Assembly: GCF_028994775.1 (NCBI RefSeq)
Contig: NZ_JAJQMN010000006.1
Location: 310,001 to 374,000 of the forward strand
Source: Promicromonospora iranensis
Lineage (GTDB): Bacteria > Actinomycetota > Actinomycetes > Actinomycetales > Cellulomonadaceae
Length of the DNA: 64,000 bases
Reading direction: 5' to 3'
A model generated the notes under the pieces. It did no database searches and was not told where the DNA came from. It saw nothing but the letters and a program-made list of their open reading frames with translations. Below, one piece after another: positions 22,774 to 31,167 of the stretch (the stretch's first letter is position 1; each line of letters opens with the position of its first letter). A program made the position numbers and the translations under genes.

Positions 22774-23364
22774 ATGAGAACACTACGCCGCGGCGCCGTC
22801 GCCGCCATCGCCCTGACCTGCGCCTTCACCCTCGCTGCGTGCGGCTCCGCAGAGGAGCCGGGCGGCAGCGAGGCGTCCGACGACATGACGTCGGAGAGCC
22901 CGATGGACGACATGTCGGAGTCCCCCATGGACGACGACATGTCGGAGTCCCCGATGGAGGACGACATGGCCGAAGACGAGATGATGTCCGACGCCCTCGA
23001 CTTCACCGCCACCACCGTGAGCGGCGACACCTTCGAGGGTGCCGACCTCGCGGGCAGCCCCGCCGTCGTCTTCTTCTGGTCCGAGATGTGCGACACGTGC
23101 GCCGACACGGCCGCCGCTCTCGCCGACGTCGAGGGCGTGGAGCTGCTCTCGGTCGCCGGCAAGGACAGCGACCCCATGGACGACCCGATGGCCGACGTCA
23201 GCGGCGTCACCCAGCTCGAGGACGGCATGGGCGATCTCGCCTCGCACTTCGGCGTGATGGCGGACGGCGACGTCGTGCTGATCGACGACCACGGCGAGGT
23301 CACGCACCAGGGCCCGATGGACCCGATGAAGGTTCCGGACGAGGTCGCCTCGCTCACCATGTGA
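22774..23364 (+). CDS. Thioredoxin-like lipoprotein with Met/Asp-rich linker
   Basis: Secreted, lipid-anchored protein of 196 residues. The signal peptide ends in LAAC (cysteine 23). Residues 35-75 are a repeated acidic, methionine-rich linker built of SESPMDD and DDM units. After it comes a thioredoxin-like domain: FTATTVSGDTFEGADLAGSP, then VVFFWSEMCDTCADTAA with a CxxC redox motif near residue 107, and a late GDVVLIDDHGEVTHQG strand. The best guess is an extracytoplasmic thiol-disulfide protein of the TlpA/DsbE type. The Met-rich linker could bind copper, as other Met-rich periplasmic segments do, but this is inference. It has its own promoter and is followed by a strong terminator-like palindrome. 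Confidence 0.75.
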   Translation: MRTLRRGAVAAIALTCAFTLAACGSAEEPGGSEASDDMTSESPMDDMSESPMDDDMSESPMEDDMAEDEMMSDALDFTATTVSGDTFEGADLAGSPAVVFFWSEMCDTCADTAAALADVEGVELLSVAGKDSDPMDDPMADVSGVTQLEDGMGDLASHFGVMADGDVVLIDDHGEVTHQGPMDPMKVPDEVASLTM

Positions 23365-23372
23365 CCCGCCGT

Positions 23373-23429
23373 TGAGTGCTGGATATCTGTGGGGTTTTCG
23401 GCTCAAACCCCACAGATATCCAGCACTCA
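23373..23429. terminator. Perfect 25-bp palindrome between convergent genes
   Basis: TGAGTGCTGGATATCTGTGG and five more bases (23373-23397) pair perfectly with 23405-23429 around a 7-base loop. It lies between the lipoprotein and the convergent acyltransferase and could end both transcripts. The right edge provides the TGA stop codon of the acyltransferase. A degenerate copy occurs at 8601-8658. Confidence 0.7.
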
Positions 23430-24014
23430 GCTGTCCTGGTCCTCCGAGCGGAGGCGGGGTTCCGTGCGGTTGGCCGGCTTGACCCCGGACTTGTCCGCGT
23501 AGAACGCGCGGATCACGTCCATGTCGGCCCGGATGTCGCCGGTGAGCTGGACACTCGGACCGAGGCCCGCGACCTTGGCCACGCCGTCCACATACCCGAG
23601 CGTCACGGGGAACCCGGACCCCAGCGCGATGCGGTAGAAGCCCGACTTCCAGTAACCCGAACCCGCGCCGCGCGTCCCCTCCGGCGTCACGACGAGGTGG
23701 AACTCCTCGCCCCGTTCGACGGCGCCGAGGATCTCCTCGACGATGCTCGCCGGGTCGTTCCGGTCGACAGGGATGCCGCCCAGCGACCGCATGAGACCCG
23801 CCATGGGGCCCTTGAACCAGGAGTCCTTGATGAGGAACCGGATCTTGAGGTCCATCTCGAACGCGATGGCCAGCATGAGGAAGAAGTCCGTGTTGGACGT
23901 GTGCGGCGCACCGATGAACACCGTGGGCCGGGTCGGGGCGGGTTCCGAGCGCATCCGGTAGCCGGTGACGGCCCAGATCAGTCGTGCGACGGCCCGGCGG
24001 ATGGTGCGTGACAT
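23427..24014 (-). CDS. 1-acylglycerol-3-phosphate acyltransferase-like protein
   Basis: PlsC-family acyltransferase of 195 residues acting at the membrane in phospholipid synthesis or remodelling. The catalytic H-x4-D motif is in APHTSNTDFFLM near residue 38, and the phosphate-binding motif PEGTRG near residue 114; a GGIPVDR block stands between them. ATG 24014 (MSRTIRRAVARL) with GAGG upstream is the likely start. The TGA stop lies within the palindrome at 23373-23429. Short members of this family in actinobacteria have not been assigned precise substrates. Confidence 0.82.
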   Translation of the reverse strand: MSRTIRRAVARLIWAVTGYRMRSEPAPTRPTVFIGAPHTSNTDFFLMLAIAFEMDLKIRFLIKDSWFKGPMAGLMRSLGGIPVDRNDPASIVEEILGAVERGEEFHLVVTPEGTRGAGSGYWKSGFYRIALGSGFPVTLGYVDGVAKVAGLGPSVQLTGDIRADMDVIRAFYADKSGVKPANRTEPRLRSEDQDS

Positions 24015-24093
24015 TCGTCCTCGAGTCAAAGATCGATCGGGTGAAACCTCAGGAAAAGCGCAGAATCCCAATTCTGACAGATCCCGCGCACGC

Positions 24094-25377
24094 TCAACGC
24101 CCCGCCCGGACCGCCCGTTCCCGGCCGGGCAGGAGCGGGCGCAGGCTGTTCGCCGCGAGGCGCACCAGGCCCCGCGATCCCGCCGACTGCTCGTCGAACA
24201 GCATGAGCGCCACGTGGGCCATCGCGTCGTCGGAGGCCGCGACGGCGCGGGTGGCGATGCCCGCCCAGAACCGGGACCGCATGAGCTGCTGCGCCAGGTA
24301 GCACTCCCGGTAGTGCCGCCCGAACCGGCGCCGGTGCGCCGCCTCGAACCCGGCCAGCGCGGCGGCGAGCCCGTCGCCCCGCCAGGCCTCGCCCGCCCGG
24401 TCCAGCGCCCCGAGGTGCTCCGCGAGCTGCACCCCGGCGGCCATGCCGTAGAAGATGCCCTCGCCGCTCAGCGGGTTGATCGTCGCCGCGGCGTCGCCCA
24501 GCAGGACCGCCGACCGCCCGCGCGCCGTCATCGGGGTGCGGGCCGCGGCGTGCGGGAGCTGGTGTGCGGCGACCTGCTCCAGCCCGGACACGGCGAAACC
24601 CCGCCGTCCCAGGTCCTCGACGTACATGTCGAAGAAGTCGCGCAGCTTGCGTCCGTGCTGCGCGGTCTGCCGCTTGAGGTGGTCCACCGGGATGCCGACG
24701 CCGAGGTTCGCGCCGTCGTCCGGCAGGGGGAAGACCCAGCCGTAGACCGGCAGGAGCGTCTCCAGGAAGTCGAACCGGAGCGTGTCGCTCACCGGCTTGT
24801 CCGGGTGGGTCACCGTGCCGTACGCGCGCATGGCGATGTGGGTGTGCCGCATCGCGGGCCGTTCGACGCCGATCGTCCGCCGGACGCCGGAATAGGCCCC
24901 GTCCGCGCCGATCACCAGGTCGAACGTGGCCTCGCGATCGGACAGGGTGACGCGTTCGCCGCCGGGCACCGGCGTCATGTCCTGGAACGCGACACCCTCG
25001 CGAACCTCCGCTCCGCGCTCCCGCGCCGCGGTGAGGAGCAGAGCGTCCAGGGCGAGCCGGGGCGTCACGTACCCGGCGAGGTCACGGCCGTCAACGATCG
25101 GTCCGTGCGCGACCGCCTCGACCCCGCCCGGGCCACTGATCGCCACCGACATCGGCATGTGGAACCGCTCCAGCAGGTCCGCCAGGCCGAGCCCGTCGAG
25201 CACCCTCCTGGCACCGGGGCCCAGGCCGTCGCCGCACGTCTTGTCGCGCGGGAACGTCGCCTTGTCGACCAGCGTCACGTGCGCGCCGGGCAGCTCCCGC
25301 CGCAGCGCGATCGCCGTCGCGGCACCGGTGGGACCGCCACCCACGACGAGGATCCGCGGTGCGTCGTCTCCGGCCAC
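24094..25377 (-). CDS. Geranylgeranyl-reductase-like FAD oxidoreductase
   Basis: FAD enzyme of 427 residues. The dinucleotide motif VVGGGPTGAATAIAL is near residues 11-25, followed by PRDKTCGDGLGPGA, the family block with the conserved cysteine, and the second FAD motif LLGDAAATINPLSGEGIFYG near residue 290. This pattern fits the geranylgeranyl reductase group, which saturates isoprenoid double bonds in lipids, menaquinone or pigments. No carotenoid or menaquinone genes stand beside it, so the substrate is open. TAGGGT seven bases before the GTG start indicates a leaderless mRNA. Confidence 0.83.
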   Translation of the reverse strand: MAGDDAPRILVVGGGPTGAATAIALRRELPGAHVTLVDKATFPRDKTCGDGLGPGARRVLDGLGLADLLERFHMPMSVAISGPGGVEAVAHGPIVDGRDLAGYVTPRLALDALLLTAARERGAEVREGVAFQDMTPVPGGERVTLSDREATFDLVIGADGAYSGVRRTIGVERPAMRHTHIAMRAYGTVTHPDKPVSDTLRFDFLETLLPVYGWVFPLPDDGANLGVGIPVDHLKRQTAQHGRKLRDFFDMYVEDLGRRGFAVSGLEQVAAHQLPHAAARTPMTARGRSAVLLGDAAATINPLSGEGIFYGMAAGVQLAEHLGALDRAGEAWRGDGLAAALAGFEAAHRRRFGRHYRECYLAQQLMRSRFWAGIATRAVAASDDAMAHVALMLFDEQSAGSRGLVRLAANSLRPLLPGRERAVRAGR

Positions 25378-25384
25378 GTGCTCG

Positions 25385-25390
25385 ACCCTA
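25385..25390 (-). promoter_or_regulatory. -10 box TAGGGT of the FAD oxidoreductase gene
   Basis: TAGGGT is separated from the GTG start at 25377 by seven bases, with no ribosome site between. Confidence 0.45.
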
Positions 25391-25428
25391 GACCGGCTGC
25401 GGCCGACGAGCCAGGGCAGGCGCCGGGG

Positions 25429-25824
25429 TCAGCGCTGGGACCTGCGGTCCGAGGTCACGTCCTCGGCGGTGCCGGGGATCGTCTTGTCCGTCGCGTACCT
25501 GCCCGGCTTGGCACTGTCCGACGGCGCGGCCCCTGGCGTCGTACCGCCCGGCGTGGAGGTACCGGCGCCCGTGCTGCCCGGCGTGGTGTCCCCGGTGGTG
25601 CCCTTCCCCGGCCGGTGCTGCCGGAACCGCTGCAGCGCCTTGAAGAGGGTGACGCCGGCGATGATGACCGCTATGGCGTCGTCGCCGAGGCCGAGCGGAC
25701 CGAGAAAGGCTTCGGACATGAAGTCGATCGGGCTGGCCACGTAGCCGGCACCCGCGATGAACGTCAGGATCTCCTGCCAGGTGAACTTCCTGGGATCCTT
25801 GCCGCGCTTCTTTTCCTCGCCCAT
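25429..25824 (-). CDS. YkvA-family (DUF1232) small membrane protein
   Basis: Protein of 131 residues. The DUF1232 core is TFIAGAGYVASPIDFMSEAF followed by LGDDAIAVIIAGVTLFKAL, where SPIDF..(E/D) is the family signature; the two hydrophobic stretches would insert into or lie on the membrane. The second half is a low-complexity tail rich in Gly, Thr and Pro (PGSTGAGTSTPGGTTPG) and likely disordered. Function unknown. A strong hairpin just upstream separates it from the subtilase gene. Confidence 0.78.
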   Translation of the reverse strand: MGEEKKRGKDPRKFTWQEILTFIAGAGYVASPIDFMSEAFLGPLGLGDDAIAVIIAGVTLFKALQRFRQHRPGKGTTGDTTPGSTGAGTSTPGGTTPGAAPSDSAKPGRYATDKTIPGTAEDVTSDRRSQR

Positions 25825-25841
25825 GCCCGGAACGTAACGGA

Positions 25842-25882
25842 GAACCGGGCGACTCGCCAGGGATGTTCGAGTCGCCCGGTTC
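25842..25882 (-). terminator. Terminator hairpin after the subtilase gene
   Basis: GAACCGGGCGACTCG (25842-25856) pairs perfectly with CGAGTCGCCCGGTTC (25868-25882), loop 11 bases. It lies 35 bases past the stop of the subtilase gene and before the YkvA gene, both on the minus strand. There is no long T-run. Confidence 0.7.
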
Positions 25883-25917
25883 GTGACGTCTACCTCATTC
25901 GAGCGGTTTGCCGGGCC

Positions 25918-28900
25918 TCACTCGACCCGGTACGCCCGCACGACCGTCTCGGTGACCCGCCCGCCGTCGTCGGCCACGGCCTGCGCCTTGAGCGACACGA
26001 ACTCGGCACCACGCGCGGCCCGGACCACTGCCCGGAACGTGTCGCCCTTGCCGCGCCGCACGGCGACCTCCCGCCAGCTCTTCCCGTCGTCGGACGAGGC
26101 CCACAGGCGCATGCCCGTGACGTCCCCACCCTCGGTGCCCGGCTGGTGGTCGGCCGACAGGGTGAGCCTCGCCGTGCGGGGCACCGTCCCGTCGAGCGCC
26201 GCCGGCACGCCGTAGTCGACCTGGAGCAGGGGGATCGACGCGAACTCGTCACCGCTGTCCGTGGCGGCGGACCGGAACCGCCAGTCGGTGGTGACGTCGG
26301 TGGACGTGCTCCACCAGTCTCCCGAGAAGGCGGTGTCCAGGCGCAGCCGGTACGGCGTCCGTTCGGCCGGCAGGCCCTCTGCGGACACGTAGGTCGAACC
26401 GTCGGAGTCGGCGACGAGCTCCTTGCCCGACCACAGCCGCAGGCGGGTCTGCGCGTCCTCGCCCGGCAGGCCCCAGATGCTGTGGCCGGCGTCGTCCACG
26501 TAGGCCGACAGGTACACCTCCATGGCGTCGCCCGCCCGCAGCGCGGCCCCGCCGCTGATTCCGCCGTGGAACACCGGCGCGAGCAGCCGGTCGGAGGTCT
26601 TCTCCCCCGGCGCGAGGCTGCGCCCGGGCCCCTCGAACATCCCGTCGAACGGATCTTCCTCGGTGACCGAGGCGGCGGGCGCGTAGGTCACGTCCTCGTC
26701 CGCCGACACGAACACGGTGCGGGTGTGCGGCGCCGGGGCCCGGCTGAACATGCCCACGCCGATGCCCCACATCGACACCGAGCCGCCCACGTACGGGGAG
26801 GCTCCCGGCGCGGGGGCCGTCACGGAGACCCGCACCGACCCGGTGGTGGACCGGTCGGCGACGTACGAGATGGGCTCGTCAGGGACCGAGCCGTCCCTGC
26901 CGAAGGCCAGCGCGTACGAGTACGACGGCGCGGCCTTGCCGGCCACCGAGAGCGTCACCGGTCCGGCAGCGAGCGCCGTCCGCAACGACTCCGCCTGCGC
27001 GGAGGGCACCCCGAAGACCGGGAGCTGGGCGGACTCCACCCAGTCGAGCACGTTGCCCGTCTCGCTGCCCGCGACCAGGAGCGCCTCGACGCCTGCCGCC
27101 GCCGCGGCGTCGGCCACACCCTGCAGCGTGTCCGGTCCTGCGTGGTCCACGAACGCCCACGAGCCTTCGGCGCCGGAGAAGTCGCCGCCGAGGCCTGCGT
27201 CCACCAGCGGCACCTCGGAGGTGCCGGTCACCGGCTCGGTGAGGGCCAGCAGGACGAGGTCCAGGTCCAGACCGAGATCGTCCGCCCGCACGTCGAGGGT
27301 CTTCTCGTCCAGCAAGGAGGTCCACGTCTGCTGGAAGTGGCCGTCCGCGGGTTCCGGGACGGGCAGGGCGTACAGGTCGCCGAGGTCGCCGAAGAACCCG
27401 TTGAACATCCCCATCTCGTCCGTCTCGAAGATGAGGTCCACGGAGGTCGTGCCGACGCCGGTCTCGCGGGGCGTGTCGATCGTGACGGGCTGCGCCGCCT
27501 CGCCGTCGACCGTCAGCGCGGTGTCCTCGGTGACGTCGACGAGCGGGAATGCCGCCGACGTGGTGCTCAGCAGACCGAACGCCTCGTCGGACACGGAGGT
27601 GAAGCCGCTGACCGTGTACCTGCCCGCCGGTACGCGGGACGTGGAGGTGCCGTCCTCGCCGAACTCCGCGAAGGTGAAGTAGTCCGGGTCGTCGATCCCC
27701 TGGACCACGAAGAAGTCGTCCTCCTCCGCGGGGCTGCCGTCGAGGTCCGTGGCGCTGATCGTCAGGTCGAACAGCTCAGGCTGGTTGACGAAGCCGACGG
27801 CCGTGCGCACCGTCCCGCCGGCACCGGTCGCCGTGATCACGCCGCCGAAGTCACCGACGCCATGGTCGGCCGGGTGCGCGGTGACGTCGACGGTCGCGCT
27901 GCCCCCGGCGGGGACGGTCACGCTGTCGGCGCTCAGGGTGACCGCGCCGGCGGCGGGCTCGCCGTCCGACGTGATGTCGACGGTCAGGTCGAGCGTCTCG
28001 TCCGTGTCCGCCGTGCTCGTGTACGTGAGGGTCTTCGTGACCGGCTCCAGGTCGTCCTGCGGGAACTCGAAGCCACCGAGGGAGACCGATGCCGGGCTCG
28101 CCGTCACCTGCTGCTCGATCGCGCCCGGGATCCAGACCCGGCCGGAACCCTCCTGCCAGACCGAGTTTCCGCCCGGCTGGGCCGAGGCCATGAGCGTCGA
28201 CCTGATCTGCTGCCAGGTCAGGTCAGGGTCGGCAGAGAGCAGCACCGCGGCGGCACCCGCGACGTGCGGCGCAGCCATCGACGTGCCGCTGGCGGTGACG
28301 TACGAGTCGCCGACGGGCTCGCCCATCTCGGTCCCGGCTGCCCGGGCCGCGACGATGTCGACACCCGGGCCGGCGATCTCGGGCTTCAGGGCGCCGTCCC
28401 CCGCCCGGGGGCCGGCGCTGGAGAAGTCCGCCTGCGCGTCGTCGTCGTCCACGGCGGCGACGGCGAGAGCGGAGTCCGCCACCGCGGGCGGTGAGACGGT
28501 CCCCGCGCGCGGCCCGTCGTTCCCGGCCGCCGCGACCACGAGCACCCCGTACTGCTCGGTGAGCGCGTTCACCGCCTGGGACGCGGGGTCGGTGCCGTCG
28601 GTGAAGCTGCCCGGCTCCCCCAGGCTCAGGTTGAGCACCTGGGCGCCCTCCCCTGCGGCCCACTCCATGCCGTCGATGATCCACGACCACTCGCCGAAGC
28701 CCTGGTCGTCCAGGACCTTGGCGTTGATGATGTCGGCGCCCGGCGCCACGCCGATCATGTCCGGGTCGGCGTCACCGGTGCCCGCGGCGATCGAGGCGAC
28801 GTGGGTGCCGTGCCCGAACCCGTCGGACGGGTTGTCGCCACCCGTGAAGTCACGCTCCGCGACGACGTTCTCGTCCAGGTCGGGGTGCGTCGTGTCGACG

Positions 28901-29682
28901 CCCGTGTCGACGACGGCGATGGTCACGCCCTCCCCGGTGTACCCGTCGGCCCAGGCCTCGGGGGCGCCCACCTGGGGCGTCGAGTCGGCGTCGAGCGCCT
29001 CGACCCGCCCGTCGAGCCACACCTTGGTGACACCCGACCTGGTCTTGGCCCGCGCTCCGTCCGCTGCGAAGCCGGCGCCCACCGCGCGCAGCAGGCCCCA
29101 CGCCTTGGCGGGCCGGTCGCCGTCGCCCGTCGCGACGTCGACGGTGCCCGCGACCGCGCCGATGGACTGCAGCGTCCGTTCGCGGCTGAGGCCGAGGTCC
29201 GCCCAGTCCGCCGCGCCGGCGGACCGGGCCCTGGATGGCGTGGACTGCACGATGACGGGCAGCGAGCTGCGGCCCGCGGCGGCGAGCGTCGCGTCGTCGT
29301 AGCCGGCCTCGACCAGGCCGGCGACGTCGAACAGCGCGAGGTCGAGGGCGTCCCCGACCAGGGGCGCGATGTCCGAGGGGAACACGTAGTGCGCGTCGCC
29401 CTGCCGGACGGAGTGGAAGGTCACGGTGCGCCCGTCGGGCCGGGGCGCGGCGATCGGGGTGAACGCACGGGCGTCTCCCGATCCGCGCACTGCCACCCGG
29501 TCGCCGGTGATCAGCGTGACGCTGTGCGTCTCCGGGGCGGTCGCGGTGGCCTGCGCGGTGGTGAAGGCACCGGATCCCGAGCCGGGCGAACCCGGTGGAC
29601 TCTCGGCGGACGGGGTGAGTGCCGCGGCGGGCAACCCTCCCAGGAGCAGTGCGGACAGTGCGGCAACAGCGACGCGGCGCAT
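25918..29682 (-). CDS. Large secreted subtilisin-like serine protease
   Basis: Exported S8 peptidase of 1254 residues. A signal peptide (VAALSALLLGGLPAAA) is followed by a propeptide-like region of about 200 residues. The catalytic triad is clear: aspartate in IAVVDTGVDTTHPDLD near residue 254, histidine in GHGTHVASIAAG near 292, and serine in GTSMAAPHVAGAAA near 465. The remaining 750 residues are beta-rich domains (Fn3-like and other repeats) typical of large actinobacterial extracellular subtilases that degrade proteins outside the cell. ATG 29682 is chosen because GGAGAGG precedes it by about seven bases and the signal peptide follows at once; a GTG 24 bases upstream is also in frame. It appears to be a single-gene unit ended by the hairpin at 25842. 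Confidence 0.92.
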   Translation of the reverse strand: MRRVAVAALSALLLGGLPAAALTPSAESPPGSPGSGSGAFTTAQATATAPETHSVTLITGDRVAVRGSGDARAFTPIAAPRPDGRTVTFHSVRQGDAHYVFPSDIAPLVGDALDLALFDVAGLVEAGYDDATLAAAGRSSLPVIVQSTPSRARSAGAADWADLGLSRERTLQSIGAVAGTVDVATGDGDRPAKAWGLLRAVGAGFAADGARAKTRSGVTKVWLDGRVEALDADSTPQVGAPEAWADGYTGEGVTIAVVDTGVDTTHPDLDENVVAERDFTGGDNPSDGFGHGTHVASIAAGTGDADPDMIGVAPGADIINAKVLDDQGFGEWSWIIDGMEWAAGEGAQVLNLSLGEPGSFTDGTDPASQAVNALTEQYGVLVVAAAGNDGPRAGTVSPPAVADSALAVAAVDDDDAQADFSSAGPRAGDGALKPEIAGPGVDIVAARAAGTEMGEPVGDSYVTASGTSMAAPHVAGAAAVLLSADPDLTWQQIRSTLMASAQPGGNSVWQEGSGRVWIPGAIEQQVTASPASVSLGGFEFPQDDLEPVTKTLTYTSTADTDETLDLTVDITSDGEPAAGAVTLSADSVTVPAGGSATVDVTAHPADHGVGDFGGVITATGAGGTVRTAVGFVNQPELFDLTISATDLDGSPAEEDDFFVVQGIDDPDYFTFAEFGEDGTSTSRVPAGRYTVSGFTSVSDEAFGLLSTTSAAFPLVDVTEDTALTVDGEAAQPVTIDTPRETGVGTTSVDLIFETDEMGMFNGFFGDLGDLYALPVPEPADGHFQQTWTSLLDEKTLDVRADDLGLDLDLVLLALTEPVTGTSEVPLVDAGLGGDFSGAEGSWAFVDHAGPDTLQGVADAAAAAGVEALLVAGSETGNVLDWVESAQLPVFGVPSAQAESLRTALAAGPVTLSVAGKAAPSYSYALAFGRDGSVPDEPISYVADRSTTGSVRVSVTAPAPGASPYVGGSVSMWGIGVGMFSRAPAPHTRTVFVSADEDVTYAPAASVTEEDPFDGMFEGPGRSLAPGEKTSDRLLAPVFHGGISGGAALRAGDAMEVYLSAYVDDAGHSIWGLPGEDAQTRLRLWSGKELVADSDGSTYVSAEGLPAERTPYRLRLDTAFSGDWWSTSTDVTTDWRFRSAATDSGDEFASIPLLQVDYGVPAALDGTVPRTARLTLSADHQPGTEGGDVTGMRLWASSDDGKSWREVAVRRGKGDTFRAVVRAARGAEFVSLKAQAVADDGGRVTETVVRAYRVE

Positions 29683-29797
29683 GTGGTGCCTCTCCGTCAA
29701 GCGCACCCGGTCCGGGCGCGACCTGCGCCGAAGTTATCCGCGCAAAGTGGCACGCACCACGAAAGTCACCCGACCTCGGCCGCGGTGACGACGCCGG

Positions 29798-30481
29798 TCA
29801 GACGTCGATCGGGCGCCGGTCCTCCACGAGCCGCGAGGTGTACCCGGCGGCCACGAGGCGGTCGAAGGCCACGACCACGTCGTCCGGCACGTCCTCCTCG
29901 TGGGCGATGAAGCCGAGCTCCGCGTACAGGGTGAGGCGCTGCGTCTCGCCCACGAGCATGTCGATCACCCGGTCGGCGTCGCCGATCGTCCGGAGGTACG
30001 CGTCGAGCGGCAACGGGCGGGAGACGCACCACACGTCGACGTCGGGCCACACGACCCGGCACGTCGCGAACGCGCGTCGCTGCTGGTACGGGTGGGAGAC
30101 GAGCAGCACGGAGGACGGCTCGATCTGGTGCTCCGCGAGGAGCTTGCGGCTGTACTCCAGGTTCTCGCTGGTATTGGTGGCAGCCGGCTCGACGAGCACG
30201 GCAGAGCCGGGCACACCTCGCGCGATGGCGTGGTCGCGGTAGCCGAACGCCTCACCCTCCGGGAAGACGTCGATGGTGGTGGGGGCGTTGGCGCCCGTGA
30301 AGACGATCTGCTGGAACAGCCCGTCGAGGTAGAGGTCGGCCGTGTAGTCCGCCACACCCAGGTCGTGACCACCCAGGCCGATGCAGACGTCGACCGGTCG
30401 CGGCTCGTGCTTCAGGTCGTGGAACGCCCACAGTGTCTGTACGTCCTCCCGCACTTCGGCGGGGATCATGACGTTCGGCAT
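29798..30481 (-). CDS. YdcF/DUF218-family protein
   Basis: Protein of 227 residues of the DUF218 family. The typical features are CIGLGGHDLGVADYTADLYL near the start, FTGANAPTT, and VEPAATNTSENLEYSRKLL, where the NT-S/T-E-N block lines the active-site-like cleft; VLLVSHPYQQRRAF completes it. There is no signal peptide or membrane helix, as in E. coli YdcF, which binds S-adenosylmethionine; relatives with helices act in the envelope. Function here is unknown. TATGGT lies six bases before the ATG, so the mRNA is probably leaderless. Confidence 0.82.
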   Translation of the reverse strand: MPNVMIPAEVREDVQTLWAFHDLKHEPRPVDVCIGLGGHDLGVADYTADLYLDGLFQQIVFTGANAPTTIDVFPEGEAFGYRDHAIARGVPGSAVLVEPAATNTSENLEYSRKLLAEHQIEPSSVLLVSHPYQQRRAFATCRVVWPDVDVWCVSRPLPLDAYLRTIGDADRVIDMLVGETQRLTLYAELGFIAHEEDVPDDVVVAFDRLVAAGYTSRLVEDRRPIDV

Positions 30482-30487
30482 ATGACG

Positions 30488-30493
30488 ACCATA
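30488..30493 (-). promoter_or_regulatory. -10 box TATGGT of the YdcF gene
   Basis: TATGGT is separated from ATG 30481 by six bases. Between this promoter and the XRE gene (30494-30671) I see no gene. Confidence 0.45.
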
Positions 30494-30671
30494 TTGCTCA
30501 GAGGAATGACCGGCACAACCTGAGTGTGGGTACGCACCGCGATTCCGCGGTAATTGCGCGCTATGTCACAACTGGCGAGAACACGCGGACAACGCCGTCC
30601 GCCTCGGTTCTCGCGCCCCCCACGCAGACACCCCATGGGTACACAAGGTAACGGACGCCGGCGAGATCGCC

Positions 30672-31010
30672 CTATCGGTCGGAATCGTCCCCGTCGTCGG
30701 CCTCGCTCGTCCGCTCGGCCGCCGAGACCCCGACGACGTGCTCCTCCAGCTTGCCCGAGAACAGGTCGTAGTACTGCAGGTGCAGGTGGTAGCCGGCCCC
30801 GAGCGCGATGCGCCGGATCATGCCGAGCGTGGGCTCGACCTGGCCCGACTCGATACGGCTGATCGTCGATGTGGGCACACCGGCGAGCACTGCCAGTGAA
30901 CTCATGCTGAGCCCTCGCTCGGCACGGATCCTGACAACGATCTGGGCTGCGGTGGTGAGCAAGGCACCCTCCCGTCGACTCTCGGCCATCAAGTACGTGC
31001 CGTGACGCAC
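30672..31010 (-). CDS. XRE-type helix-turn-helix regulator
   Basis: Protein of 112 residues. Residues 19-75 form a Cro/CI-type helix-turn-helix: VVRIRAERGLSMSSLAVLAG, then VPTSTISRIESGQVEPTLGM, with the usual S/T-ISRIE recognition helix. The C-terminal 35 residues are acidic and contain no recognisable toxin-binding domain. The GTG at 31010 is preceded by GGGGAG at the right distance, so I prefer it to the ATG at 30989. It is divergent from the Jet-like operon with 157 bases between starts, which makes it the best candidate regulator of that system. The pair CCGGAAA/TTTCCGG (31022-31047) in its leader could be an operator or hairpin. Confidence 0.8.
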   Translation of the reverse strand: MRHGTYLMAESRREGALLTTAAQIVVRIRAERGLSMSSLAVLAGVPTSTISRIESGQVEPTLGMIRRIALGAGYHLHLQYYDLFSGKLEEHVVGVSAAERTSEADDGDDSDR

Positions 31011-31167
31011 GACAGGGCTCCCCGGAAAGTGAAGATCTTTTTTCCGGCAAGCCCTGTGCCCCAGACTCTATACGTCTATGGCCGTCGCGGCTCACCGACA
31101 GTGCATGTGCCCCGTGTTTCCTCCCGGGGTGCCGCACCGACACGTTGGCCTACTACTCTCAGCCCCC

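Noticed and set aside
23965-28494. 1500-codon open frame on the plus strand
   Set aside because: It lies opposite three well-recognised minus-strand genes, including the subtilase with its full catalytic triad, and shows only low-complexity Arg/Gly/Ala sequence.
30672-31010. Antitoxin of an XRE-type toxin-antitoxin pair
   Set aside because: No small toxin gene lies beside it: the next gene in its direction is a 227-residue YdcF protein with its own promoter-like box.
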